Source of the DNA: Undibacterium sp049340185
GTDB lineage: Bacteria; Pseudomonadota; Gammaproteobacteria; Burkholderiales; Burkholderiaceae_D
DNA: 64,000 nucleotides
Assembly (NCBI RefSeq): GCF_049340185.1
Contig: NZ_JBMPPC010000004.1
Span: 479,719-543,718 of the forward strand
Reading direction: 5' to 3'
In this document: piece by piece, positions 53,882 through 62,795 of the stretch
How positions within the stretch are numbered: the stretch's first letter is position 1
How the letters are laid out: the number at the start of each line of letters is the position of its first letter
Made by a program: the position numbers and the translations under genes
The notes under the pieces: model-generated
Told to the model about the DNA's origin: nothing
Seen by the model: the letters and a program-made list of their open reading frames with translations, nothing else
Database searches by the model: none

Positions 53882-54762
53882 GCGATGCCCAGCAACGACA
53901 AATCAACCCGTCCGTCTTTCATCGCGGGGCACCAGAAATAGCTGCCGCTTACCGGGTGGCTGAATTTGAACAGGGCGTCGACGATGCCGTCTTCGGCGCC
54001 GGACATGCGGCGTAATTGTGCTTCAAATGCATAGAACGAATTGCCGAATGAGACGAAGTTCAGGCCTGCTTTGCCTTGTTCTGTCCAGGGCATGGAGCGG
54101 CGCAGTGAGAATGCTTCCGGGGCAAAATCTTCTTGTGCTGTGCGTTTGACGTGGGCGGATTCGGGCGCGTCGTCTAGTTCTTCGTTATCGCTTTTGCGGC
54201 GGCCGATGGCATTGTCCTGATCCTCGCCGGGCATGGCATCAAATTTCTCGAACTGGTGCACCCATTGCTGCACAGCGACCATGCTGCTGCCGTCTAGCCC
54301 TGCGCCTTGCTCTTGCACGATGGCGGCGGCGAAAGCGGCGTCGTCATGGGGGTTTTCTGTGCCGTCTTCGTAGCCGGTCAGATCGCGTCCGGTGTCGTAT
54401 TTGAAAGCATCTAATTGATGCTGTAACTCAAAGGCGTCTTGCAATGCGGTCTGAATGTGGCGAGCATGGTGGACCAGCGCACCGCGTTCAGGGGCGCGCA
54501 GCCAGCACCAGAGGTCGGCGGGGGTCGACGGCAGTCGGACACGGCTACCCTCTACGCCATCGAAGTTACGTAATCCATTGATCACGACACCGAGTTTATC
54601 GGCCAGATTGGCGCCGATACCCAGAACGATCTGTTCACCGTCAACGAGTTTTGTCAAAGCGGCTAATGCCTCACGTATCGCGGCGGCATCGACGTTCGCT
54701 TTGACGTGAAATGTGAGGTAGGACGCATGGGCTGGTAGCGCTTGTAGTATGCCTTTTTGCAT
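53878..54762 (-). CDS. DyP-type heme peroxidase
   Basis: 294 aa. The family motif GxxDG appears as GYEDGTENP near residue 135 with the distal Asp; the proximal heme His is in SAHVKRT near 210; the C-terminal FVSFGNSFYAFEAQLRRMSG is also typical. No signal peptide, so cytoplasmic or encapsulated; closest in appearance to YfeX-like group. No encapsulin gene is adjacent. Confidence 0.93.
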   Translation of the reverse strand: MQKGILQALPAHASYLTFHVKANVDAAAIREALAALTKLVDGEQIVLGIGANLADKLGVVINGLRNFDGVEGSRVRLPSTPADLWCWLRAPERGALVHHARHIQTALQDAFELQHQLDAFKYDTGRDLTGYEDGTENPHDDAAFAAAIVQEQGAGLDGSSMVAVQQWVHQFEKFDAMPGEDQDNAIGRRKSDNEELDDAPESAHVKRTAQEDFAPEAFSLRRSMPWTEQGKAGLNFVSFGNSFYAFEAQLRRMSGAEDGIVDALFKFSHPVSGSYFWCPAMKDGRVDLSLLGIA

Positions 54763-54882
54763 AAAAATATTCCGTAAAAATAGATGTGGTTTTCTGGTGT
54801 GAGCGGCTGGCGGTTAGCGATTAGTAATTGGCGATTGGTAGTTAGCGACTGGTATTTAGCGTTGACAACGGCAAGCGTAAAT

Positions 54883-55338
54883 TTATGTACGAAGTGATTG
54901 GGGAGGCCGCTGGTAATACAGGTCCCATTCGGTCTCGTGACTGAAGATAAAACCGTGCTTGCAATAGAACTGGTTTGCCTCGCTATCGCGCAAAGCACCG
55001 ACATGCAAGATTGCCTCTTGCTGGTCGATGTCGCTAAAAATTTGCTGTAGCACCTGACTGCCGATTCCGCGTCCGTGAAATGCGGGATCGATGTAGAGAT
55101 GGTCGAGCAAGATCCCACCTTCACAGGACTTTAATGCGACAAAGCCGACGCGTTGCTCATCGTGGATGATATGCCGGGTCGCTGCCGGACTATAGCTAGC
55201 GCGCAGGCGCTCGCGCGCACGTTGCGGGTCAAAGCGACCCAGACGTTCCAGACTCGGCTGCATGGCGCGGATACGCAGGGCGAGCAGGTCTTCAAAATCC
55301 GCTTCGCAGGCGGCGACCAATTTCACAATGCTGGACAT
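54883..55338 (-). CDS. GNAT family N-acetyltransferase
   Basis: 151 aa. Acetyl-CoA site in YIDPAFHGRGIGSQVLQQIF (HGRGIG), followed by HVGALRDSEANQFYCKHGF. The start at 55338 is just after the upstream gene's stop (55343); a longer frame from 55380 overlaps it. Substrate unknown. Follows the small exported protein gene on the same strand. Confidence 0.88.
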   Translation of the reverse strand: MSSIVKLVAACEADFEDLLALRIRAMQPSLERLGRFDPQRARERLRASYSPAATRHIIHDEQRVGFVALKSCEGGILLDHLYIDPAFHGRGIGSQVLQQIFSDIDQQEAILHVGALRDSEANQFYCKHGFIFSHETEWDLYYQRPPQSLRT

Positions 55339-55342
55339 GGAT

Positions 55343-55876
55343 TTATTCTTCTGGCCAGGCTGCGTTGACGATGTCTTCAATGTTGTCGGTGTTGCCGATT
55401 TTTTTGATTACGTCATCCCAAGCCTGCGGTGCTGGCTTTTGGCGCGTGGTTTGTTGCGGCGGGACTTTATTAAATTGCAGGTCGTACCATTTCGGTGACT
55501 CAAGCGTCATCTTGATCGCGAATACGACGGTGCCACGGGCAACAGAGAAGGCCTGGATTTTTTTCGCGGCGGTCAATATGTCGCTCTCGACCGACTCGCT
55601 TAGCACTGGCTCCATATCAAGCCAGGCAGCGGTTTTGCCATCGTCACGGACTGCCATCACGAGGTAGCCGCTGGCGGTGTCGAGATTGGCTTTTTTTAAT
55701 GCCTTCCAGATGAAAGACTGAACCTTGTTCGAGTAGCGGGCGATTTCGTCGTTCTTGATTTGTTTGGCCTGCAGCACGTCTTCTGGTTGAAAAAAATAAA
55801 GCTGACCAAAACGTACTTCTGCCGCCTGCGCCAGCGCAGCACAGGTCAGCAATACAGAGGCGAGGAGTAGTTTCAT
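55343..55876 (-). CDS. uncharacterised exported protein
   Basis: 177 aa with a clear signal peptide (LLLASVLLTCAALAQAAE). The mature part contains VLQAKQIKNDEIARYSNKVQ and SGYLVMAVRDDGKTAAWLDM; resembles periplasmic proteins of unknown function in related bacteria. Immediately upstream of the GNAT gene. Confidence 0.7.
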   Translation of the reverse strand: MKLLLASVLLTCAALAQAAEVRFGQLYFFQPEDVLQAKQIKNDEIARYSNKVQSFIWKALKKANLDTASGYLVMAVRDDGKTAAWLDMEPVLSESVESDILTAAKKIQAFSVARGTVVFAIKMTLESPKWYDLQFNKVPPQQTTRQKPAPQAWDDVIKKIGNTDNIEDIVNAAWPEE

Positions 55877-55957
55877 AGCGGTTCAGACGGGCTTTGGCAA
55901 TTTTGATAAATGCTTGGTCAATGCTTAGTCATTGATTTATCAGTGACTAGTAAGTGA

Positions 55958-56449
55958 CTAAGCAGGATTGGTGACGAACACACCGGCAGTGCGATTTTTC
56001 TGTACGTTGTTCCAGTTAAATACCTGTCCGTTCATGGCGACATACACGCCTGCCGGCAACAACTGTGCGACGCCGCAGGCGAAGCCGAGATTGAACAAGG
56101 CATCAGAATTGGCGATCTCGTAAGGGATCATTGCGCCGGTGAATACAATCGCTTTGTCGAGATTGGCTGCGCCTAATACTTCAGCGGTTTCGCGCATGGT
56201 GTCGGTACCGTGAATGATCACGATGGCGCGTTCAGCCGCTTGTTGGCAAGAGCTCAGAATACGCTGGCGGTCCGCGTCGACCATGTCGAGCGAATCCATG
56301 AGATGGTCGGCTTCCAGAGCCACGGGTACGGTGATCCGTGCGCGCTTGAGCACGTCGGGCAAATGGCTTTCGGCAAACCCGAGTTTGCCGGCCAGTTCAT
56401 CATAATGTTTGTCGAAGGTTCCGCCGGTGGCAATGATGCGTAATGTCAT
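55958..56449 (-). CDS. short asparaginase-domain protein
   Basis: 163 aa, about half of a normal asparaginase (about 330 aa). It contains the N-terminal catalytic domain: first Thr in ATGGTFDKHYDE, second in IIHGTDTMRETA, plus IVFTGAMIPY. The C-terminal domain is absent and the ending NRTAGVFVTNPA is clean, so it looks like a stand-alone short form, not a truncation. The ATG at 56449 is the family start; the longer frame to 56548 is rejected. Activity on asparagine is uncertain. Confidence 0.8.
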   Translation of the reverse strand: MTLRIIATGGTFDKHYDELAGKLGFAESHLPDVLKRARITVPVALEADHLMDSLDMVDADRQRILSSCQQAAERAIVIIHGTDTMRETAEVLGAANLDKAIVFTGAMIPYEIANSDALFNLGFACGVAQLLPAGVYVAMNGQVFNWNNVQKNRTAGVFVTNPA

Positions 56450-56672
56450 GATGGTAGTTAAAAAGAATGAAGAATAAATAAAGAATACGTCGATAAAAAG
56501 TTCGTGCGCTGCCTGGTGTCGATCAGTTGTAACAATCAGCTGCGTCATTCAACACTGCCAGCAAACATTGGTCATATTGTAGCTCTGAAGTTTGCTGTCG
56601 GCGACTTGGATTTGGATTAGACTAAGACCTTATTCTTTGTTTGACCGTTTAATTTTCATCCTTCGCCGTCTC

Positions 56673-57449
56673 ATGAAACCGATCGCTCCAGGTACTGTTA
56701 TTTTTCATCGTCATCGTGGCTACGGCGTGCTGACTGCTGTCAATTTGTTGACGGGCTGGGTAGCGGCGCGCTTTGGTAATGAATCGCGTACCCTCGACCT
56801 GAATTTGTCGACGGATGAGATTCAGCATGCCGATGGCGAGGCGATTCTGTTCCGCCGGCAGCCGCCGGAGCGCATGCCGCATGCGCGTCTGATGGCGATG
56901 GTGCGCGAACTGCACGGCGCCGGTTATCAAAAACTGTATCTGTATAGCTGGCCAAAACCGTCGGGGCTGCACTGGCGCTGGCAATTATTTACCGGACCGC
57001 GGCACTGGATGCAAAGACCGTGGCGCGAGGGCTGGTATGGCTCAGGAGCTGATTACAATTTTAATCCGGTGATGGGCTGGGGTGATGCGCCAGGTGCCAG
57101 TACCGCAGAGCTGATCGCTGCGCTGGCAAAGTTCGATCCTGCTGGTCTGGCACAAGCTCTGGGACGGGATGAAGATCATACGCAGTGGTTCGCCCAAGTC
57201 TGTGATGCCTTGCTGCCGAATTATGCCTACAGTCTGGGCGCCGATACGCCGGATGCGCCTTTGCCCGTGCACTTGCCGGTGTTTGCCGTGCGTCAGCGCA
57301 CACCGGATTATGCGGGTGAGCCACTGACCTGGCCCCCGGGATGGGAGCGCATCTGGGGGCCGAATGCTTTGTCCGGCCAGACCTCGCGCTACCCGGTCGT
57401 GCGGCACGATGTGCTGCCTGCGGGAATGAATCTGTCTTTATTGCCTTAG
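56673..57449 (+). CDS. hypothetical protein
   Basis: 258 aa, soluble. Begins MKPIAPGTVIFHRHRGYGVL, with a KOW/SH3-like opening (TAVNLLTGWVAARFGNESRTL), then Trp-rich segments (YLYSWPKPSGLHWRWQLFTG, MQRPWREGWYGSG). No family recognised. The ATG at 56673 is preferred because the upstream codons from 56592 look non-coding. Confidence 0.6.
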   Translation: MKPIAPGTVIFHRHRGYGVLTAVNLLTGWVAARFGNESRTLDLNLSTDEIQHADGEAILFRRQPPERMPHARLMAMVRELHGAGYQKLYLYSWPKPSGLHWRWQLFTGPRHWMQRPWREGWYGSGADYNFNPVMGWGDAPGASTAELIAALAKFDPAGLAQALGRDEDHTQWFAQVCDALLPNYAYSLGADTPDAPLPVHLPVFAVRQRTPDYAGEPLTWPPGWERIWGPNALSGQTSRYPVVRHDVLPAGMNLSLLP

Positions 57450-57460
57450 CGGCTGCTGAC

Positions 57461-57545
57461 ATATACTCCCCCTATTTATCATTAAAATAAGGCTTACTCC
57501 GCAGGTTTTATAAGGATATTGAAAATATACCCAGGGGCAGTATAT
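57461..57545. repeat. spaced inverted repeats between 56673 gene and solute-binding protein gene
   Basis: ATATACTCCCCCT (57461-57473) and AGGGGCAGTATAT (57533-57545) match in 12 of 13 positions as an inverted pair, 59 nt apart. Confidence 0.45.
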
Positions 57546-57566
57546 TAACCCCCTTCAGCGCCGGAG

Positions 57567-57598
57567 CAGATCATCAGGATCTGTCTTCGTTTTTTCTT
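57567..57598 (+). terminator. weak terminator-like hairpin
   Basis: CAGATC-ATCAG-GATCTG followed by TCTTCGTTTTTTCTT. The stem is short (6 bp) but the tail is T-rich. Confidence 0.45.
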
Positions 57599-57621
57599 AG
57601 AAAAATCGGGTAAGCCAGACC

Positions 57622-58434
57622 ATGACGACGACGCTCATTTCGCTACACCGCCCCTGTACTTTACCGCTGTGCTGGCTGGCAATCACACTAAGCTTGTCCG
57701 CCAGCATTCACGCACAAACCCTGGATATTTATACCGAAGACTGGCCACCGGTCAGCTATGCCAATGCGGGCAAGGCCGAGGGGATGGCCGTCGATGTGGT
57801 GCAAGCCTTGCAGGCGCGTCTAGGCAGCAACCAGCCGATTCAGGTGGTGCCATGGGCAAGAGGCTACAAAGCCGTGCTCGAAGAACCGAATGTCATGCTG
57901 TTCACCATGGGCCGCTCTGAGGAACGTGAAAAACTGGTCGTCATGCTAGGGCCGATCGCGATCTCCAATACCGCGCTGTACACCCGCAAGGGCAATGCCG
58001 CGACACTGCGCAGATTGCTCGGCAACGATTTACGCAAATACACGGTGGGCGCGTATCGCTCGAGTATTTTTGCCGATACCGCCAGAAAAAAGGGTTATCT
58101 GAATATCGATCAGGCAGCCACGCCGCATGTCATCGCCAATATGCTGTTAGCCAAGCGCTTTGATCTTTGGGTAGAGGGAAGCTTGGTGGTGCCGTCGATT
58201 TTGAAAGAAATCGGTCATGCGCCCGACGAGGTCGAACAAGTGCTGGTACTCGATAGTCTCGAATTGTATTTAGCCTTCTCCAAAAAAACACCGTCCAGCA
58301 TAATCAAGGCCTGGGAAGACGCGTTGCGCTGGCTGAAAAAAGAAGGCACCTATGCCAAAATTCACCAAAAATGGTTGCCGAACGATACGCCGCCAATGGA
58401 CGTGATCCGTTTAGGCACATCGGATTTGCCTTAA
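57622..58434 (+). CDS. periplasmic solute-binding protein (amino-acid class, SBP_bac_3)
   Basis: 270 aa. Signal peptide (LCWLAITLSLSASIHAQ). Typical start of mature family 3 proteins, LDIYTEDWPPVSYANAGKAE, with GMAVDVVQALQARLG and WVEGSLVVPSILKEIG. No permease or ATPase gene nearby, so an orphan; such proteins can also serve as sensors. Preceded by an inverted-repeat pair. Confidence 0.85.
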   Translation: MTTTLISLHRPCTLPLCWLAITLSLSASIHAQTLDIYTEDWPPVSYANAGKAEGMAVDVVQALQARLGSNQPIQVVPWARGYKAVLEEPNVMLFTMGRSEEREKLVVMLGPIAISNTALYTRKGNAATLRRLLGNDLRKYTVGAYRSSIFADTARKKGYLNIDQAATPHVIANMLLAKRFDLWVEGSLVVPSILKEIGHAPDEVEQVLVLDSLELYLAFSKKTPSSIIKAWEDALRWLKKEGTYAKIHQKWLPNDTPPMDVIRLGTSDLP

Positions 58435-58552
58435 TGCAGGCGCCGCCTTGGTTCTGGTTTAAACGGTAGTGAACCTGATCGTCACGCCATGTCCACGCAA
58501 TCGTATGCCTGCTTTATCCTTGTCTATTACTGTCCCTCACTCCGGAGCTTCC

Positions 58553-59938
58553 ATGTTGCGTTTTGCCTTACGTCCTACCGTTATCGCCAGCCTTCTAGCC
58601 TTCCCTTTATTGCCCGCCCAAGCTGACACCAATGCGCCAGCACCCGTTGCTCGTCAGCCAGCAATTGAACAGATCGTCAAAGAAATTTCTCCGGCGCGGA
58701 TTAATGCGTACATCAACAAGCTCGTTAGTTTTGAAACCCGCCACACCATGTCTGACACCGTATCTGAGACTCGCGGTATTGGCGCAGCACGGCGCTGGAT
58801 CAAAGCCGAACTGGAGCGCTGTGGCACGGTAAAAGGCCGCCCCGAACTGGCGGTCCGTTTTGACAGTTATATCGAACCCGCAGGCCGCCGCCTGACCCAG
58901 CCAACTGAGATCGTGAACGTCGTCGCCGAATTAAAAAGCGCCGTACCAAGCGACCGCTACTATGTGGTCAGCGGCCACTACGATTCACGGGCCACAGACG
59001 TCATGGACGCCAGCTCGTTTGCACCGGGCGCTAATGATGATGCCTCCGGCACGGCAGCCGTGATGGAAATGGCCTGTGTCATGGCGCAGGCAAATTATCC
59101 GCTTAACGCCAATCTGATCTTTATGGCTGTTGCGGGCGAAGAACAAGGTCTATTCGGCGCGGCACATTTCGCCAAGACCGCCCGCGCCAGCAAGATGAAT
59201 ATCGCCGGCATGTTCACCAACGACATCATCGGCAGCTCACGCGCGGACGACGGCCATCTCGATAACACCCAGGTACGCCTGTTCGCCGAAGGCATCCCCG
59301 CGCTGGCAGACATGCCCGAAGCCCTGCGCACCCTGATCAGCACCGGTGGCGAGAACGACTCGCCGTCACGCCAGCTGGCACGCCACGTCAAAGCCATCGG
59401 CGAAGCCTACGTACCCGGCTTTAAAGTCACTATCATCAACCGCCGTGACCGCTACCTGCGCGGCGGCGATCATATTCCGTTTCTCGAACAAGGCTATGCC
59501 GCATTGCGCTTTACAGAACCGAACGAAGACTTCAATCACCAGCACCAAAATGTAAGGGTAGAAAGCGGCGTCAAAATCGGCGATCTGCCCGAGTATGTCG
59601 ACGTCAATTACACCGCCCAAGTCGCCAGAGTCAACGCCGCCGCCTTAGCATCGCTGGCAACCGGACCAGCAGCACCGGCACAGGTAAAAATACAAACCAC
59701 CCAACTAGAAAACAGCACCAGCTTGGTCTGGCAAGCCAATCCCGAACCAGACCTGGCAGGCTACCGCATCCTCTGGCGCGAAACCACCGCAGCGAACTGG
59801 CAACACAGCGTAGACGTCGGCAACGTCACCAGTTACACAATGAAAAATGTGTCGAAGGACAATGTGTTTTTTGCGGTGCAAGCTGTGGATAAAAAGGGGA
59901 ACGCCAGCGTTGCCAGTTATCCGCTGCCCTTGCGTTGA
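58553..59938 (+). CDS. exported M28 metallopeptidase with FnIII-like C-terminus
   Basis: 461 aa from the ATG at 58553 (CGGAG 5 nt upstream); the frame is open from 58469. Signal peptide (ALRPTVIASLLAFPLLPAQA). Zinc ligands: VVSGHYDSR, GANDDASGTAAV, AVAGEEQGLFGAAH, FTNDIIGSS and DFNHQHQNV. The last about 90 residues (VKIQTTQLENSTSLVWQANP, DLAGYRILWRE) form a fibronectin-III-like module. Second M28 enzyme in the window; lacks the PA domain of the one at 37179. Confidence 0.92.
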   Translation: MLRFALRPTVIASLLAFPLLPAQADTNAPAPVARQPAIEQIVKEISPARINAYINKLVSFETRHTMSDTVSETRGIGAARRWIKAELERCGTVKGRPELAVRFDSYIEPAGRRLTQPTEIVNVVAELKSAVPSDRYYVVSGHYDSRATDVMDASSFAPGANDDASGTAAVMEMACVMAQANYPLNANLIFMAVAGEEQGLFGAAHFAKTARASKMNIAGMFTNDIIGSSRADDGHLDNTQVRLFAEGIPALADMPEALRTLISTGGENDSPSRQLARHVKAIGEAYVPGFKVTIINRRDRYLRGGDHIPFLEQGYAALRFTEPNEDFNHQHQNVRVESGVKIGDLPEYVDVNYTAQVARVNAAALASLATGPAAPAQVKIQTTQLENSTSLVWQANPEPDLAGYRILWRETTAANWQHSVDVGNVTSYTMKNVSKDNVFFAVQAVDKKGNASVASYPLPLR

Positions 59939-59985
59939 GGTTGTTGGGATTTGTCGGAATCTGTTGAAATCTGTTGTTAGAGAGG

Positions 59986-60017
59986 GAGTTGCATGAGTAA
60001 TTTGCAACTCTCTTTTT
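59986..60017 (+). terminator. terminator after the second M28 peptidase
   Basis: GAGTTGCA-TGAGTAATT-TGCAACTC followed by TCTTTTTT. Confidence 0.85.
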
Positions 60018-60130
60018 TATTTTACGCAAGGCTTCTGGATGGATTTTTTATTAGGTTGATTAGCCTGTTTATCCGCCTATTTTTATCAGTCTATTTATCG
60101 CCTATTTATTTGTCTTTATCCAGCGGCTTA

Positions 60131-60571
60131 CTAGACAAACCGGATGCTCGCCATCAAACAAGCCACTGTCAGAGCACCGACAATCACTGTTTTAATTAAG
60201 TTAGAACGATTAATTCCCTTGTGAAGAACGGCTACGGCTGGCTGTGAAGGATTATAGAAAGCATTGGTCTCGGTCCCCGACGCCAAGCCGCTTGTAAGGG
60301 CTAATGCTTCTTCATGGCTCAGCTGCGTTGACTCGGCGTAGGTAAAGCGATTTGATGTGTAGTTCTTACCATTAACATGATAGTCATATTCGACATTGGC
60401 GTTGTAGGCAATATCACCGTCCCCCTGATCGCGCCCCTCGATAGAAACACTTTTAATTACAGCTACCGTAGCAGGCCAAGACTGACTCTTAAGCCCACGA
60501 GAAAGCTTGAAGAGCTGCCAAAGGAATGCCATTGCACAAAAAAGGCTCAGCCAAAAGATAGGATTTTTCAC
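60131..60571 (-). CDS. DUF3592 membrane protein
   Basis: 146 aa. N-terminal helix (PIFWLSLFCAMAFLWQLF), a beta-rich domain with NVEYDYHVNGKNYTSNRFTY and YNPSQPAVAVL, and a C-terminal helix (LIKTVIVGALTVACLMASI): the DUF3592 layout. GTG start. A GTTAGGC heptamer lies 8 nt upstream of the start, as in integron cassettes, but no matching GCCTAAC follows the gene, so cassette status is unproven. Confidence 0.8.
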   Translation of the reverse strand: MKNPIFWLSLFCAMAFLWQLFKLSRGLKSQSWPATVAVIKSVSIEGRDQGDGDIAYNANVEYDYHVNGKNYTSNRFTYAESTQLSHEEALALTSGLASGTETNAFYNPSQPAVAVLHKGINRSNLIKTVIVGALTVACLMASIRFV

Positions 60572-60762
60572 GGGATCGCCTAACTTGTTTTAAATTGAAA
60601 ACAACCGACGCTAACATATTTATGCAAAATAGCCACATTGTTTCCATGAGGGTAGAAGGCATATGGATATACGTTCTTACTTGTTATGTGGCGTGCACAT
60701 GCTTGCGTAGCTGGAGGAAGATCATATTGAACCTAAGCGCCTCGTTGATTGGTCAAGCAAGC

Positions 60763-60787
60763 CGATACGATGAGGCTAATCGTATCG
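60763..60787. terminator. perfect stem-loop downstream of the GFA gene
   Basis: CGATACGAT-GAGGCTA-ATCGTATCG, a 9-bp perfect stem 30 nt beyond the GFA stop. No T-run on either strand, so termination is uncertain. The 245 bp around it hold no gene that I can support. Confidence 0.4.
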
Positions 60788-60816
60788 ACGCGAGCGGTTT
60801 GAACCATATAGTAAGC

Positions 60817-61269
60817 TCACGCATGGTCGCTATGCCATGCAGCAATAAGGGCATCAAAATTTTCCGGATTTCCCTCATACCGGAGCGCCTTGTCATCAAT
60901 ATGAATCCATTCCTGCTTGCTGTCAGTCCAAATGTGCCCGCACGGTACTAAGTCTTTCGTATTGTGTAGTGTGCCGGGCTTAATACTGAGAATGTCAGAC
61001 CCTAGAACCTGATGAAATACTCGTGTACCGCATACCCCGCAAAAACGACAAGACATTTTGCGGCCAGAGGGCATCTGCCTCACCCATTCTTTTAGCTCAC
61101 CGCTTATAACCTCAACTTTGGCATCCTTCACCCAGAGTGCCATGCCGAATGCACTTGCCGACTGGCGCTGGCAATCCGTGCAATGGCAGGCAAACAGCGT
61201 TGCAGATGTTCCGGTAACAAGATAATTGACTGCAGCACACTGACATTGGCCGACAAACTTTTCTGTCAT
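60817..61269 (-). CDS. GFA-family (CENP-V-like) zinc protein
   Basis: 150 aa. Cys motifs of the glutathione-dependent-formaldehyde-activating family: CQCAAVNY, FACHCTDCQRQSAS and CRFCGVCGTRVF, binding two zinc ions. Family members are of mostly unknown function despite the name. Monocistronic in a run of minus-strand orphan genes. Confidence 0.92.
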   Translation of the reverse strand: MTEKFVGQCQCAAVNYLVTGTSATLFACHCTDCQRQSASAFGMALWVKDAKVEVISGELKEWVRQMPSGRKMSCRFCGVCGTRVFHQVLGSDILSIKPGTLHNTKDLVPCGHIWTDSKQEWIHIDDKALRYEGNPENFDALIAAWHSDHA

Positions 61270-61408
61270 GATTTTTCTCTAAGTGAAAGATGCGTGAAAC
61301 GCACTCTTGTTTTACATCTGTACGATGATGCGACGCTAGTCGTACCTACACGGGCTTTATGTGACAGACCCGGTGGAATGATGACTTGGGCGACGGCGCC
61401 AACATAGC

Positions 61409-61879
61409 TTACTCAACGGTCGCAATGAAATCAATTTCGACCGAGGCGTTCTTCGGTAGCTGATATACGCCGACTGAGGTACGTGTATGTGCGCCAGCAG
61501 GACCAAGAACATTGAATAGCACTTCAGATGCACCGTCTGCGACTTCACTCTGCTGAGTGAACTGTTTATCTGACTGTACGAACACAGTAATACGCTGAAT
61601 GCCTTTCACACGTTCCAATGTGCCCAGCGACTGCTTGAGTAGCGCAAGCGCTCTCATCGCACAGACTTTGGCACCGAGCTGAGCGTGCGTCAGTGAAGTC
61701 TCGGCGCCGACAGCGCCTGTGACAATAACATCACTTCCAACTCGCGGAATTTGACCGCTGATATAGATGCGGTCACCGTCTTGCACCAAGGGAGCATAGT
61801 TGCCCCCTATCTTGATTTCGCCGTCGAAGCTGTATCCGAGTGCGGCTGCTGCCTCCACAAATTTTGTATCGCGGGACAT
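61409..61879 (-). CDS. RidA family protein
   Basis: 156 aa, somewhat longer than RidA (about 130) and of the YjgH/TdcF-like class with an N-terminal extension. Motifs DRIYISGQIPRVGS, ALALLKQSLGTLERV and the C-terminal SVEIDFIATVE. The Arg that binds the substrate carboxylate in RidA proper appears absent near QLPKNAS, so enamine/imine deaminase activity is uncertain. Confidence 0.88.
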   Translation of the reverse strand: MSRDTKFVEAAAALGYSFDGEIKIGGNYAPLVQDGDRIYISGQIPRVGSDVIVTGAVGAETSLTHAQLGAKVCAMRALALLKQSLGTLERVKGIQRITVFVQSDKQFTQQSEVADGASEVLFNVLGPAGAHTRTSVGVYQLPKNASVEIDFIATVE

Positions 61880-62064
61880 TATTGCTCCATGAGATTTGTG
61901 AGCACGGATCCTGACGCCTGACCGTGAAATGATTGGCGCGTTACATCCGAGTCGATTGCTAAGTTATGCATCAACACCAGTTTCGCGTTTCTTTGCACCT
62001 GGAAGGCGATCTGTGAAAACGAGAAATATGACGACAGCAAATGACTAGAAAACAAAATCGTCAT
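61879..62064 (-). CDS. possible small ORF coupled to the RidA-family gene
   Basis: 61 aa with AGAGGA 8 nt before its ATG and a stop that overlaps the next start as TAATG. No family recognised and composition is unremarkable, so support is only positional. Confidence 0.35.
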   Translation of the reverse strand: MTILFSSHLLSSYFSFSQIAFQVQRNAKLVLMHNLAIDSDVTRQSFHGQASGSVLTNLMEQ

Positions 62065-62133
62065 TGGCGATTTCCTCTCGACCGTAATGTTAATCGTCGA
62101 ATCGCACCTGTGCCACTTACGACGGCAAAACTG

Positions 62134-62415
62134 TCAATCTATTTTCGACAGTAACCGACTCCACATGTCATGGCAGCTCAATATTGATCTGACCAATGAA
62201 CGACCGTCATCGTCTGTACATTCATCTTCGATTTCGCAACCGATCATTCCTGCACATGGGTAGATACATGTCCTCCACAAATCTTCGTCGGTAACAATCG
62301 GCGTTTTTTCTATGAACAAGTGAATTTCACCGAACGCGTCCACCAACATGCACTCTACAAGGCCCGGTTGATACTCATCAACAAACCTTGTAATTTGAAC
62401 GAAAACGGATGACAT
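62134..62415 (-). CDS. hypothetical protein
   Basis: 93 aa acidic protein (VQITRFVDEYQPGLVECMLV, FGEIHLFIEKTPIVTDEDLW, IGCEIEDECTDDDGRSLV). Resembles small soluble proteins often found as orphan or cassette genes. No ribosome site is clear; no function known. Confidence 0.55.
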   Translation of the reverse strand: MSSVFVQITRFVDEYQPGLVECMLVDAFGEIHLFIEKTPIVTDEDLWRTCIYPCAGMIGCEIEDECTDDDGRSLVRSILSCHDMWSRLLSKID

Positions 62416-62765
62416 AGGTATTTGACGATTAAGCTTGAAGTTCAGCGACCTGCGAGGATTTTCGCGCAGATCCAGTAGCGTGGGAAGTCAGGCACCGCAG
62501 AAAAAATTACTGTCCATCAGTCCATTTGGCATTGATTACAAAAGTCGTGATTCCAGACATAAAATCTTGATCAACATCCTTGCTACATGTGAAGGTATTA
62601 AAACTGCGCTTCCAGCAGCTTTATGCCTGCCGCTCGTAAGGAGTGGCGCAATGATCAAGCAGATTCCATGTCGGCACGGAACACATAGATTCCACATCAT
62701 TTGCCGGATAGTCGACTGCAGGCTTATTCCACGTGCCAGAACTATTGATTAATTTCTTGTACTTT
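62416..62765. other. gene-free stretch left of the IS end
   Basis: 350 bp without a convincing gene; a 105-codon plus-strand frame (62435-62752) has no recognisable similarity and no ribosome site. By position it should be the interior of a mostly deleted IS1111-type element, but I cannot recognise transposase sequence in it. Confidence 0.35.
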
Positions 62766-62778
62766 GGGGGGAGTCCAT
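62766..62778 (+). mobile_element. terminal sequence of an IS1111-type element, remnant
   Basis: GGGGGGAGTCCAT; its complement shares 12 consecutive bases, ATGGACTCCCCC, with the left end of the IS at 63821. It lies 9 nt from the attC inverse core of the DUF4287 cassette, as expected for a right end inserted between L'' and R''. Confidence 0.6.
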
Positions 62779-62787
62779 ATACGACGG

Positions 62788-62795
62788 GTTAGGCC
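62788..62795 (-). repeat. attC inverse core (R'') of the DUF4287 cassette, rest of attC lost
   Basis: Minus strand GGCCTAAC with the DUF4287 stop TAA inside it. Complementary to the cassette's own 5' core GTTAGGCC at 63046-63053. The rest of the attC is separated or lost at the IS end. Confidence 0.7.

Noticed and set aside
60571..60620. GTTAGGC next to the DUF3592 start as an attC end
   Set aside because: No GCCTAAC inverse core after the gene and no L-box pairing; only a local TTGTTTT/AAAACAA hairpin. Kept as a remark.
60817..62415. GFA, RidA-family and 93-aa genes as integron cassettes
   Set aside because: Same orientation and orphan character fit, but no attC cores could be found between them.
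62435..62752. 105-codon plus-strand frame as an IS110 transposase C-terminus
   Set aside because: No residues typical of the family are visible.
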